From: Duncaniella sp.
GTDB taxonomy: Bacteria; Bacteroidota; Bacteroidia; Bacteroidales; Muribaculaceae
Direction of reading: 5' to 3'
Assembly (NCBI RefSeq): GCF_029054785.1
Contig: NZ_JAIDEN010000049.1
Location: 1-25,492 of the forward strand
Length of the DNA stretch: 25,492 nt
The stretch's first letter is position 1; each line of letters begins with the position of its first letter. The notes below the pieces were generated by a model. That model saw nothing but the letters and a program-made list of their open reading frames with translations, was not told the origin of the DNA and ran no database searches. A program made the position numbers and the translations under genes. Shown piece after piece: positions 14,299 through 22,960 of this stretch.

Positions 14299-15687
14299 AT
14301 GCAAGAAGAATACTCTAAAAAATGGGACAAATGTCTTGAGATAATTCGCGACATTATCCCGGCAGAACAATTCAAATCCTGGTTCAGCCCGCTGACATTC
14401 CTGCGGGTTGAGAATGATGTTTTGACCATTTACTGTCCTACGGAGTTCTTCGCAGAGCAACTTGAGGAGCGTTACATCAACGTTCTCGGCAAGACTCTTA
14501 AACGAGTTTTCGGCCCGTCGATCCGGCTGATCTACGAGTATCCGATTGTAGCCGATGATCCGTCAAGCAAAATTTCCGTTGGCAGTGCCCACCCCAGTAC
14601 TGCGGTGAAGCCTATGCCCGGTGCCACTTCAAACCCGTTCAAGGAACAGATTGTAGAGGATATTGATTCGCAGCTTAATCCTGACTACACTTTCGAGAAC
14701 TACTGCATCAGCGACAGCAATAAAGTGGCCCGCTCGATCGGCGAGGCGATAGCCAACGATCCGAAACTTCAGACATTCAACCCGCTTTTCGTATTCGGCC
14801 CTTGTGGTGTCGGCAAGACCCACCTGATCCAGGCCATCGGCATCCGTATCAAGGAACGCAACCCCCGTGCACGTGTGCTTTACATCACAGCGCGCCTTTT
14901 TGAGAGCCAGTATACCGCCGCAGTCCAGCGAAGCAAGGTCAATGAGTTCATCAACTTCTATCAGAGTATCGACACCCTGATCATTGATGATATTCAGGAT
15001 TTCATCGGCAAGGACAAGACTCAGAAGACTTTCTATCATATCTTCAACCACCTCAAGCAGAACCACCGTCAGCTGATCATGTCGAGTGACTGCTGTCCGT
15101 CTCAGATGGAAGGCATGCAGGACCGCTTGCTCTCCCGATTCAAATCGGGTATGACAGCCCAGCTTGAGAAGCCGGACCTTGATCTGCGCCGCGACGTGCT
15201 GACGCAGAAGTCGCTTCGCGACGGACTTTCGCTCCCAAGAGAGGTGATGGATTTCATCGCTTCCAATGTAACCGAAAGCATCCGTGAACTTGAAGGCGTT
15301 GTAGTGTCGCTTCTCGCGCATGCTACCTTCCTTGACAAGGATATTTCCGTCGAACTTGCCCGTCGTGTGCTTTCCAACTCTGTCAAGCTCAACAAGCGTA
15401 CGGTCAACTTCGAGACCATCGCCCGTCAGGTCAGCACCTTCTACAATATCGAGGCTGACCAGATCTTCACCAAATCACGCAAGCGTGAAGTCTCCGACGC
15501 TCGTCAGATGGTCATGTATCTCGCCAAGAAACACACCAAAATGCCTCTTAAGGCTATCGGAACCCGTCTTGGCCGCACACATGCCACAGTGCTTTATGCC
15601 TGTCGCCTTATTGATGAGCGCATGCCTCTTGAAAAGAAACTTCAGGACGACGTGGCAAAGATCGAAAGCGAACTTCTGTCCGTCTGA
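14299..15687 (+). CDS. dnaA: Chromosomal replication initiator DnaA
   Basis: Protein of 462 residues from ATG 14299; the in-frame TTG at 14293 would add only two residues. Domain I (about 1-80; WDKCLEIIRDIIPAEQFKSWFSPL) is the protein-interaction part and is joined by a linker (about 85-125). The AAA+ domain has Walker A GPCGVGKT (167-174), Walker B LIIDDIQD (227-234) and the RLLSRFKSGM block (276-285, arginine finger region). Domain IV ends with an HTH of the DnaA signature type (DARQMVMYLAKKH ... GRTHATVLYACRLI). It binds DnaA boxes and opens oriC. The Walker A has Cys at the third position where most DnaA have Gly or Asn. A strong terminator follows, so it is transcribed alone. Confidence 0.97.
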   Translation: MQEEYSKKWDKCLEIIRDIIPAEQFKSWFSPLTFLRVENDVLTIYCPTEFFAEQLEERYINVLGKTLKRVFGPSIRLIYEYPIVADDPSSKISVGSAHPSTAVKPMPGATSNPFKEQIVEDIDSQLNPDYTFENYCISDSNKVARSIGEAIANDPKLQTFNPLFVFGPCGVGKTHLIQAIGIRIKERNPRARVLYITARLFESQYTAAVQRSKVNEFINFYQSIDTLIIDDIQDFIGKDKTQKTFYHIFNHLKQNHRQLIMSSDCCPSQMEGMQDRLLSRFKSGMTAQLEKPDLDLRRDVLTQKSLRDGLSLPREVMDFIASNVTESIRELEGVVVSLLAHATFLDKDISVELARRVLSNSVKLNKRTVNFETIARQVSTFYNIEADQIFTKSRKREVSDARQMVMYLAKKHTKMPLKAIGTRLGRTHATVLYACRLIDERMPLEKKLQDDVAKIESELLSV

Positions 15688-15702
15688 TCTCATAGACTGA
15701 AC

Positions 15703-15735
15703 GACACAGGGCGCATTGCTCTGTGTCTGTTTTTT
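15703..15735 (+). terminator. Rho-independent terminator of dnaA
   Basis: A ten-base stem GACACAGGGC (15703-15712) and GCTCTGTGTC (15718-15727), with one G-U pair and a five-base loop, is followed by TG and six T residues (15730-15735). It starts 15 bases after the dnaA stop. Confidence 0.92.
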
Positions 15736-15789
15736 ATGTCGGGTAGGGGAGTGCTGAAACAATGGATTCCGGTGTGTGGCTGCGGCTGG

Positions 15790-16272
15790 TCAGACCAAAG
15801 AATCGTAATGGGGGATTTCCTTGAGAAATTTATATTTGCCGCTTGTCTCGTCAAGCACACAGCAATAATGGTGCAGCCCGTTTGAGACAATCAGATATTT
15901 CACTTTCAGCACAATGTTATATCGGGCTATCTGTTCGAACACCTTTTGGGTGATGACGATGTGAGGCGCCTTGTATTCCACGATCATTATCGGTCGGGCC
16001 GCACGGTTGTAGACCACCGTGTCGCAGCGTTTGCTTGTGCCGTTAAGCGTCACGGCGATTTCGTTGGCCATAAGACCTGCCGGGTAGCCGAAAGACTCGA
16101 TGAGCCACGACGTAAAATTCTGCCTCACCCATTCTTCAGGAGTCAGCACAAGCCATTTTCCGCGTAGTGGATCATAGATTTCGTCACCTTTCTCGCCGTG
16201 GCGCAGTCTGAGCGGGGCAGGCGGAAGGTTGAGCGCTTGTAGCGGTGATGACGGTCTGGCTGTTTCTTTCAT
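15790..16272 (-). CDS. HsdR-N-like PD-(D/E)XK domain protein
   Basis: Stand-alone protein of 160 residues resembling the N-terminal nuclease domain of type I restriction R subunits (HSDR_N family). The PD-(D/E)XK core is visible: Asp84 in KRCDTVVYN and Glu99-x-Lys101 in IMIVEYKAP, with a QIARYN helix after it and Glu47/Glu48 in TPEEWVRQNF before. No helicase domain, HsdM or HsdS is nearby, so this is not a complete restriction system. Stand-alone HsdR-N proteins beside holA are common in Bacteroidales (from memory), which suggests a conserved chromosomal role in DNA metabolism. It has its own promoter and converges on the dnaA terminator. Confidence 0.85.
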   Translation of the reverse strand: MKETARPSSPLQALNLPPAPLRLRHGEKGDEIYDPLRGKWLVLTPEEWVRQNFTSWLIESFGYPAGLMANEIAVTLNGTSKRCDTVVYNRAARPIMIVEYKAPHIVITQKVFEQIARYNIVLKVKYLIVSNGLHHYCCVLDETSGKYKFLKEIPHYDSLV

Positions 16273-16296
16273 GATGTGTCAGTGGCTAAAGAGGTG

Positions 16297-16304
16297 CAAA
16301 ATTA
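16297..16304 (-). promoter_or_regulatory. Promoter -7 element for the HsdR-N-like gene
   Basis: On the minus strand TAATTTTG is a perfect TAnnTTTG match 24 bases before the ATG at 16272, giving a very short leader. The -33 position has no clear TTTG. Confidence 0.6.
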
Positions 16305-16345
16305 GCAAATAAACGACTTTAATTGCTGCGGGCCGACGATTTTTC

Positions 16346-16376
16346 TTTGCTTTTTCACATACATTACGTAAATTTG
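16346..16376 (+). promoter_or_regulatory. Promoter of holA
   Basis: TTTG (16346-16349), a 19-base spacer and TAAATTTG (16369-16376) match the Bacteroidetes promoter consensus exactly. The predicted start is near 16383, with a leader of about 24 bases to ATG 16407. The element also shows that the longer in-frame reading from 16323 is not translated. Confidence 0.8.
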
Positions 16377-16406
16377 CCATATAAAACCATCATATCCATA
16401 AAGTTC

Positions 16407-17441
16407 ATGGCCTCAGCAACTCCGACATTTTCAGAACTCAGACGTCAGCTTGCCGCGAAAGTTTCGCTTTCTCCGGTCTATCTGCTTCATGGAGAAGAAG
16501 GCTATTATATAGATGAACTTGTCAAGGATTTTGAAAATCTGATTCCGGAAGAGGAGAGAGATTTCAACCTCTACACTCTCTATGGCCCGGAATCCGGAGT
16601 GGAGACAGTGATGGATGTCTGTCATCGCTACCCGATGATGGCGGAGCGCCAGGTGGTCATCCTCAAGGAGGCCCAGGCAGTGCGTGCCGATATTCTCAAC
16701 AAACTTCACAATTATGTGGCGCAGCCCAATCCGACCACGATTCTGGTCATTTCCTGCCGAGGTGCTCAGGCCAAAGGCAAAGAGCTGCTCGCCGCAGTTA
16801 AGAAAAACGGCGTCATATTCGAATCCAAGCGCCTGAGCGAGCGCAATGTTCTGCCGGTCATCTCGGATCTGATCAAGGAAAAGAAACTCAATGTCGATCC
16901 GAAAGCCCTTTCGATGTTGCGCGACTATATCGGTGTCGACCTCTCGCGTCTCTATAACGAAATCGACAAACTCGCTCTGATTCTCGGCCCCGGCGCTATG
17001 ATCACTCCGGAAGCTATCGAGCGCAACATCGGTATTTCCAAGGACTACAACAATTTCGAACTGGTCGACGCCATAAATGCGCGCAATGCCTCAAAGGCAT
17101 TCACCATAATCGAGTATTTCAGAAACAATCCGAAAAACAACCCGACGGTGATGACCGTTGCCTCGCTGTTCAACCAGTTCTCCAATCTGCTTATCTATCA
17201 CTATACGCGCGACAAATCCCAGAGCGGCTACATGGATGCCCTCGGCCTTCGTTCGCCCTGGGCGCTCAAGACCTACGAGACCGCAGCCCGTAGCTACAAC
17301 GTCCGGCAGACAATTGAAATCATTTCCGCCATACGTGAGTTTGACACCCGCAGCAAAGGCATAGGTTCGCGCCAGAACGAATATGACCTCCTCAAAGACC
17401 TTATCTTCCACATTCTGACCGCCCGCGGTTTCATCAGGTAA
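16407..17441 (+). CDS. holA: DNA polymerase III subunit delta
   Basis: Clamp-loader subunit of 344 residues that opens the sliding clamp as part of the DnaX complex in the cytoplasm. The family N terminus is clear (SPVYLLHGEEGYYIDELVKDF, about 20-40), followed by an AAA+-like fold without a working P-loop, as expected for delta. Further family blocks are MMAERQVVILKEAQAV, a DYIGVDLSRLYNEIDKLALI helix region, and the C-terminal collar domain (about 215-340, ending FHILTARGFI). ATG 16407 is chosen because the promoter lies between it and the upstream in-frame start. Only 18 bases separate its stop from the TPR-HTH regulator, so read-through into that gene is likely. Confidence 0.93.
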   Translation: MASATPTFSELRRQLAAKVSLSPVYLLHGEEGYYIDELVKDFENLIPEEERDFNLYTLYGPESGVETVMDVCHRYPMMAERQVVILKEAQAVRADILNKLHNYVAQPNPTTILVISCRGAQAKGKELLAAVKKNGVIFESKRLSERNVLPVISDLIKEKKLNVDPKALSMLRDYIGVDLSRLYNEIDKLALILGPGAMITPEAIERNIGISKDYNNFELVDAINARNASKAFTIIEYFRNNPKNNPTVMTVASLFNQFSNLLIYHYTRDKSQSGYMDALGLRSPWALKTYETAARSYNVRQTIEIISAIREFDTRSKGIGSRQNEYDLLKDLIFHILTARGFIR

Positions 17442-17459
17442 AAAACTTTTTCAGATGAC

Positions 17460-19205
17460 ATGAATCCGTTTTTGCGTAAATACAGTCTCGTATGCCTCTG
17501 TTGGCTTTTCGCATTGGTGTTCTCTATTCCATTGCGGGCTGATATTGCGGATTCTTTGGAGTCGCGTCTGAAATACCTCGACGAGCACCCTGACGACAAG
17601 GAGGCTATCAAGGATGTCGCCTTTCTCTACATGTCAATGGGCAATTACGGAGAGTCCAAAAGGTATTCGAAACGACTGCTTGACATGGCCAAGGCCACAG
17701 GCGACAGGGACTTCTGCGAGCTGTATGGGCTTATCGGAATGGCGGCCTCTTCGCTTGAGGAAAATCCCGCCGAATCATTCCGCAAACTGGAAGAAGCCCG
17801 TCTGATAGCGACAAATACACACAACCAGGATGCCATGCTGTCGATCAACAATAGTTTGGGCGCCTACTATCTGTTTGTGAACAGTGATGTCTATTCCGCG
17901 ACATCATATTATTATGATGCGCTTGAAAATGCCAAGGCCATAAATGACACCCGCCGCTACGGAATAATACTGTCGAATCTGTCAGGAGCCTATCTGATGA
18001 TGCGTGATATTTCCGGAAAGAAACTCGCTGAACAGTCTCATGAGATGGCTGAAAAGCGAGGCGAACCAATTCCTCTTTATTATGCCAAATATGCCTTGGC
18101 TCACTTCTGCCTTTTGGCTGACAGTCTTGACCGGGTGGAGGCGCTCATCGGAGAGATCGAGCAGCTTCACCGCGAAGGCGGATTCGGCGGAGATGGAAGT
18201 CCCTATCTGCTCAAAGGTGAACTGGCTGCCAAGCGAGGGAATTTCGAAGAAGCCTACCGGATTTATGCAACGGCAATGGAAAACTTTGACAATTGCGATG
18301 CGTCCGGTGTGTCTGCCACATATCTTTCCTACGCCCGTCTCCTGCGCCGTGACAATCATATAGCATCGGCGATAAATGTACTTGAATACGGCCTTGACCA
18401 TACCGGCACCTCGGAGATGAAAGTCCATTCCGCCGAAATTCTGAAAGAACTTGTTTACAGCTATCGTGCTGCCGGCGACTATGCCAAGGCTCTTGATCGT
18501 AGTCTGGACTATATTGCTTATCAGGACAGCATTTTCAATCTCAGCCGTGAGCGCGCGTTGCATGAAAGCAGAGTCCGTCATGAAGTCTATTCAAACGAGC
18601 GGCTGATCGACGAACAGCGCATGGAGCTCCTTTCTACGCGCCACAAACTGATAGTTCTGTTTATCTGTGTCGCAGCCGTTGCCTTGTTGCTGGTGCTGAC
18701 CTATATAAATTATCGGAAAAAAGACCGTCTCTATCGGGCGATCGTTTCCCAGAATCGTGAATACATCAGCCGTGAACAGCTCCTTCTTGAGCAGCTTGAA
18801 AGTTGCAGGAATCAGAAAACACATGTCGAGACGCCGCCTTTGCAGACTTTTGTCGAGAATAAGGCCGGTGAACTCATGAAGAGCTTTACCGCCATGATGA
18901 TGGAGCAGAAATTGTTCTGTGATCCGACAATCACCGTGGGCGGCATGGCCGAGAAACTCGGTACAAACCGCACATATCTTTCCAGAGCCATAAATGAATC
19001 GACCGGCAAGACATTCACACAGCTTGTCAACGACTACCGTATCCGCGAGGCCATAGCCCGCATTTCTGACATTGAGGCCAATCTCCCGTTGAAGCAGATC
19101 TGTTCCGATGTCGGTTTCAGTGCGCTTTCCACATTCTATTCGACCTTCCAGTCTGTCACCGGCATGACTCCTGCGCGTTATCGGGCCAAACTGAAAGAGA
19201 TCTGA
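17460..19205 (+). CDS. Membrane-spanning TPR sensor with AraC-type HTH
   Basis: One-component regulator of 581 residues. Order: N-terminal signal or first membrane segment (about 8-27), a periplasmic alpha-helical region of TPR-like repeats (about 30-360; e.g. AFLYMSMGNYGESKRYSKRL, KGELAAKRGNFEEAYRIYAT, YSYRAAGDYAKALDRSLDYI), a charged coiled-coil (about 362-395), a membrane helix (397-417), a second coiled-coil (about 420-455), and a C-terminal AraC HTH (about 487-578) with both helix-turn-helix parts (VGGMAEKLGTNRTYLSRAIN and LKQICSDVGFSALSTFYSTF). The topology lets periplasmic ligand binding control DNA binding at the inner membrane, as in other Bacteroidales TPR/HTH regulators. It lies 290 bases upstream of, and in the same direction as, the SusCD operon, its most likely target. 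Confidence 0.92.
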   Translation: MNPFLRKYSLVCLCWLFALVFSIPLRADIADSLESRLKYLDEHPDDKEAIKDVAFLYMSMGNYGESKRYSKRLLDMAKATGDRDFCELYGLIGMAASSLEENPAESFRKLEEARLIATNTHNQDAMLSINNSLGAYYLFVNSDVYSATSYYYDALENAKAINDTRRYGIILSNLSGAYLMMRDISGKKLAEQSHEMAEKRGEPIPLYYAKYALAHFCLLADSLDRVEALIGEIEQLHREGGFGGDGSPYLLKGELAAKRGNFEEAYRIYATAMENFDNCDASGVSATYLSYARLLRRDNHIASAINVLEYGLDHTGTSEMKVHSAEILKELVYSYRAAGDYAKALDRSLDYIAYQDSIFNLSRERALHESRVRHEVYSNERLIDEQRMELLSTRHKLIVLFICVAAVALLLVLTYINYRKKDRLYRAIVSQNREYISREQLLLEQLESCRNQKTHVETPPLQTFVENKAGELMKSFTAMMMEQKLFCDPTITVGGMAEKLGTNRTYLSRAINESTGKTFTQLVNDYRIREAIARISDIEANLPLKQICSDVGFSALSTFYSTFQSVTGMTPARYRAKLKEI

Positions 19206-19298
19206 TCTGCTTACCCATTCGCCTGACGTCTTACCCTCGTCCACCTGCTTTTGAAATCCATGGCCAAAATAATTTGGTATTGTCAGTGTGTCCTGTTG

Positions 19299-19316
19299 GC
19301 CGGATTCCGGCGGAAT
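19299..19316. promoter_or_regulatory. Candidate operator upstream of the SusC promoter
   Basis: Two overlapping 13-base palindromes, each with six-base arms and a one-base centre: GCCGGA-T-TCCGGC (19299-19311) and ATTCCG-G-CGGAAT (19304-19316). Together they read GCCGGATTCCGGCGGAAT. The pair ends about 45 bases upstream of the -33 box of the susC promoter, a position suited to an activator. A further short inverted repeat, CCAAA/TTTGG, lies at about 19264-19277. The palindromes are seen; binding by the TPR-HTH regulator is inference. Confidence 0.4.
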
Positions 19317-19360
19317 GTTTTTCCTGTTCTTTCAAAATTTACGTTTCAGGAAATATTCTA

Positions 19361-19393
19361 TTTGTGATTATGCTGTTGATATGCCTATATTTG
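19361..19393 (+). promoter_or_regulatory. Promoter of the SusC-SusD-thioredoxin operon
   Basis: TTTG (19361-19364), a 21-base spacer and TATATTTG (19386-19393) match the Bacteroidetes promoter consensus. The predicted start is near 19400, leaving a leader of about 95 bases. In that leader, TAAAGTA (19458-19464) can pair with TACTTTA (19484-19490), closing a stem four bases before the ATG. Confidence 0.72.
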
Positions 19394-19494
19394 CGATTGA
19401 CAACAATGTCGTAAAACTAATCATTTGTATTCCATTTTTTGTATAGAGTCAAAACTTTAAAGTAAAACCAGTCACCCTCAAAATACTTTACCTT

Positions 19495-22400
19495 ATGTTT
19501 AAACCAATCCTATACTTCCTGACTGCCTCATTGGCTCTTTCCGTGCCGGCAATGGCGGATGCACAGGCTAAAAAATCCACGTCTGTGACCGCGAGCATAG
19601 ATAAAATTCAGAGCAACACCATCTCAGGAACAGTACTTGACGAAAACGAAGAACCGCTACCCGGAGCCACGGTGATGATTGAAGGCACCTCCGAGGGCAC
19701 TTCAACCGACATGGACGGCAATTTCACCTTGCTTTGCCACAAAGCAAATCCGACATTGGTGTTTTCCTACGTCGGCATGAAGACAAAACAAGTCAGGGTT
19801 GATAAAAATTGCAATTATATCCGCATTGTGATGAAAGCGGTCCCCAATATGATGGAGGAAGTAGTCGTGACGGGCTATCAGAACATCAAGCGTGAAAACG
19901 CGACCGGTTCCTATCAGATAATCCGTGCCGAGGATATTGACAAACGTTATACCGGCAACATCACCTCAAATCTTGAAGGTAGAGTCCCCGGTGTGGTTTT
20001 CGATCCGAAGTCCAGTTCTAAAGACGAAAACGCCATCACAATCCGAGGCAAAAGCACGTTCAACGCCAAGGAGTCGCCCCTCGTTGTTGTCGACGGACTT
20101 CCGATCGAAGGCGGCATGAACACGATCAACCCCTACGATATTGAAAACATCACTATCCTCAAGGACGCTGCGGCAGCTTCGATCTACGGTGCCCGCGCTT
20201 CCAATGGTGTGATTGTCATCACAAGCAAGAAAGCTAAAGCTCAGAAACTCAGCATTGACTTCAACGCCGATTTCCAGATCAGCGAGAAGATGAACTACGA
20301 CAACTACAACTGGGCTTCGGCTGCCGACCTGATTCAGCTCGAAAAATACAATTTCGATGCCATGCTCAAAAACAACCCTCAGAGCATACAGGACAACTTC
20401 AATCTTCTTGACCGCGGCAAAGCCAATGAGCTTACACAGGTGATGCGTGTGCTTCTCGAAAACAACCGTGGCAACATCAGTGACGAGGAGATGAACCGCA
20501 CCTTCGACCAGTGGAGCCGTAACGACTACCGCAAGGAGTATCAGAAAGTCCACGACCGCACTCAGGTTTCTCAGCAGTACAACCTCGCCCTGCGTGTCAA
20601 TGGAAAAGTCCTCTCTTCGAACATCGTTGTCAATTGGAACGGCGACAACGGCGGAGTCAAGGGCTACGATTCCTCATCGCTCGCGCTCAAATATCTCGGC
20701 GATCTCAAGGTGGCTCCCTGGATGGACCTCAATTTCAGTATCAATGTGCTCAACAACCGTAACAAGAGCCATGCGCTCGGAAGCTACGGCAACATCAACT
20801 CTTTCCTCGCATATCAGTCGATGTACAACGCCGACGGTACCCTTGCGCGCATGGAGGCCGACATCTATCCCGGCGAGGAAGTGCTCAACAATCCTGATTA
20901 TGAACTTAAGGATGTGACCTATAATGTTGCCGATGAGATTAACAAAGGCTACAACACAAGCAAGTATCGTTACACCAATGTGCGCACCAATGTTCTTGCG
21001 CTTTTCCGCCTTCCCGTAACCGGATGGACTGCCCAGGCTCAGTTCCAGTATGAGGATATTTTCTCCACCAGCAGCACTCAGTACAGCAAGGACTCGCAGT
21101 TCATGCGCAGCCTTTACAACCGCTACACAACCACTTCGTCCGTGACCGAATGGGTTGACACCGACGATCCCTTTAATTGGGACTTCGGCAGCTGGGACGG
21201 CGATCCAGACCATTTCTACAAGGATCCTGTCACCATCAACAAGACAATCCACAATATTCCTGACGGCGATGCGCTGAGCGAGAGCACCACACAAAGCCAG
21301 TACTATACATTCCGTGCGCAGACCCGCTACAACCGCGAATTCCTCGGCGTTCACGCCATCGACTTCCTCGCCGGTTTCGAATACCGTCAGACTCATTCCT
21401 CTATGAAACAGGGTGGCTACTACGGTTATGACCGCCAGACCAGTTCGAACCTCAACATGATCACCAACTGGGAATATATCAACAAGCCGACCGTCGGAGT
21501 GATGGGCTCGAACTATACTCCCTATGGTGCACCCATAAGTTTCAGGACTTCGGAAACTCTGCACCGCTACTACTCCTACTACTTCACAGGCAACTATGTC
21601 TATGACAGCCGCTATTCTGTTTCAGGCAGCTACCGTGTCGACAAGGCCGACATGTTCGGAACCGACCCCAAGTTCCGCGGCAAGCCCCTCTGGTCAGTCG
21701 GTGCCTCATGGAACGCCCACAATGAACGTTTCCTCCGCCCCGTCACCTGGCTCAATGTCCTGAAACTCCGTGCCAGCTACGGTCTGACCGGTAACATTGA
21801 TAACTCCGTGTCATCCTATCTTACCGCAAGCATGGCCACTAACCAGTTCGGCAATCTGCAAGGCACTCTTAATACACCCCCTAACGACCAGCTCCGTTGG
21901 GAAAAGACAGCCACATGGAATGCCGGTATCGACTTCGCCGTCTTGGGTTACCGTCTCGCCGGTACATTAGACTTCTACCGCAAAAACAGTTCCGACATCC
22001 TGACCTCAGCCGAACTTGACCCGACCACCGGCTGGACCACCCAGACCATCAACAGCGCCAAGATGACCAATACAGGTATCGAGCTTCAGCTCGATGGCCA
22101 GATCCTTCCCGCACGCCGTCGCAAAGACATCGGTATCAATCTCGGATTCAACATCGCCTACAACAACAATAAGGTGACCGACCTCCGCCGCTATCCTGCC
22201 TCGGCAAGCGAATTTCTCGGCATGACCTATCACAAGGGCTATCCCCTCAACTCTCTCTTCTCGATCGACTATGCAGGTCTTGTTGACAAGGACGGCACAA
22301 TCTTTGTCGGATGGTATGACAAAAACGGCGAAGTCCAGACCACTTCGACCTCAAGCTCGACCTTCACAATGGACGATGTCATCTTCTCAGGCACGACCAC

Positions 22401-22914
22401 TCCGAAAATCTCCGGCTCTCTGACTCCTGAAATCAGATGGAACGGCTTCTCCCTCTCTGCTATGCTTGCCTTCTACGGCGGCCACTATATGCGCACCGAC
22501 AATGACGCATGGTCAAGCTCCACAGCCGGAACTGCCGGCTACAAGGGTGTTTTCGGTGACGCATCCTTCTCTCGCGACCTTCTCCGCTACTGGAACGGTG
22601 ATGAGGTTCCCGCCAACGGCTATATGTCAACCAAAAACGGCAGCAACATCAAGACCGGAGAAATCCGTAACACCGCTGTCAAGCATGCCGACTACATGAA
22701 GTTCCGCAGCCTGATCCTCAGCTACAATTTTGATCAGAAACTTTGCAGAAGAATCGGTCTCAACGATCTCCGTCTCCGTCTTCAGATGAACAATATCGCG
22801 ACATGGGCGCGCAACGGCTTGGGAATCGACCCCGAAGCCTATAATCTCTCCTCCGGACGCCACATGGATAAAACTCCGCGCAGCTACACGATGAGCCTCA
22901 TGTTCAATCTTTAA
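19495..22914 (+). CDS. SusC/RagA-family TonB-dependent outer-membrane transporter
   Basis: Outer-membrane receptor of 1139 residues. Signal peptide about 1-24; carboxypeptidase-regulatory-like domain about 43-115 (ISGTVLDENEEPLPGATVMI ... YVGMKTKQV); TonB box MEEVVVTGY (about 120-128); plug about 130-246 with the SusC-specific EGRVPGV, IRGKSTF, LVVVDGLPI and ILKDAAAASIYGARASNGVI blocks. The remaining roughly 890 residues form the barrel, ending in SYTMSLMFNL with the terminal aromatic-hydrophobic pattern. There is no STN domain, so signalling through an anti-sigma factor is not expected; this fits control by the TPR-HTH protein. It works with the SusD lipoprotein that follows to import a ligand powered by TonB. 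Length is normal and no frameshift was seen. Confidence 0.96.
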   Translation: MFKPILYFLTASLALSVPAMADAQAKKSTSVTASIDKIQSNTISGTVLDENEEPLPGATVMIEGTSEGTSTDMDGNFTLLCHKANPTLVFSYVGMKTKQVRVDKNCNYIRIVMKAVPNMMEEVVVTGYQNIKRENATGSYQIIRAEDIDKRYTGNITSNLEGRVPGVVFDPKSSSKDENAITIRGKSTFNAKESPLVVVDGLPIEGGMNTINPYDIENITILKDAAAASIYGARASNGVIVITSKKAKAQKLSIDFNADFQISEKMNYDNYNWASAADLIQLEKYNFDAMLKNNPQSIQDNFNLLDRGKANELTQVMRVLLENNRGNISDEEMNRTFDQWSRNDYRKEYQKVHDRTQVSQQYNLALRVNGKVLSSNIVVNWNGDNGGVKGYDSSSLALKYLGDLKVAPWMDLNFSINVLNNRNKSHALGSYGNINSFLAYQSMYNADGTLARMEADIYPGEEVLNNPDYELKDVTYNVADEINKGYNTSKYRYTNVRTNVLALFRLPVTGWTAQAQFQYEDIFSTSSTQYSKDSQFMRSLYNRYTTTSSVTEWVDTDDPFNWDFGSWDGDPDHFYKDPVTINKTIHNIPDGDALSESTTQSQYYTFRAQTRYNREFLGVHAIDFLAGFEYRQTHSSMKQGGYYGYDRQTSSNLNMITNWEYINKPTVGVMGSNYTPYGAPISFRTSETLHRYYSYYFTGNYVYDSRYSVSGSYRVDKADMFGTDPKFRGKPLWSVGASWNAHNERFLRPVTWLNVLKLRASYGLTGNIDNSVSSYLTASMATNQFGNLQGTLNTPPNDQLRWEKTATWNAGIDFAVLGYRLAGTLDFYRKNSSDILTSAELDPTTGWTTQTINSAKMTNTGIELQLDGQILPARRRKDIGINLGFNIAYNNNKVTDLRRYPASASEFLGMTYHKGYPLNSLFSIDYAGLVDKDGTIFVGWYDKNGEVQTTSTSSSTFTMDDVIFSGTTTPKISGSLTPEIRWNGFSLSAMLAFYGGHYMRTDNDAWSSSTAGTAGYKGVFGDASFSRDLLRYWNGDEVPANGYMSTKNGSNIKTGEIRNTAVKHADYMKFRSLILSYNFDQKLCRRIGLNDLRLRLQMNNIATWARNGLGIDPEAYNLSSGRHMDKTPRSYTMSLMFNL

Positions 22915-22917
22915 GAG

Positions 22918-22933
22918 CTTGTTTAAAAACAAG
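22918..22933 (+). promoter_or_regulatory. Hairpin between the SusC and SusD genes
   Basis: CTTGTTT (22918-22924) and AAACAAG (22927-22933) form a perfect seven-base inverted repeat with a two-base centre, three bases after the SusC stop and 27 bases before the SusD start. No T run follows, so it is not a standard terminator; a partial terminator or processing point that sets the SusC:SusD ratio is possible. Confidence 0.4.
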
Positions 22934-22960
22934 AGTTAAAATCTAAAAAGCCACACAACA

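Noticed and set aside
14629..15321. Antisense open frame of 230 codons inside dnaA
   Set aside because: Mirror frame of dnaA; the forward product is unambiguous and the reverse has no recognisable features.
15790..16272. A type I restriction-modification system
   Set aside because: Only the nuclease-like domain is present; there is no helicase part, methylase or specificity subunit.
20674..21564. Long antisense open frame of 296 codons inside the SusC gene
   Set aside because: Shadow of a strongly coding strand with biased codons; no domain, promoter or start signal of its own.
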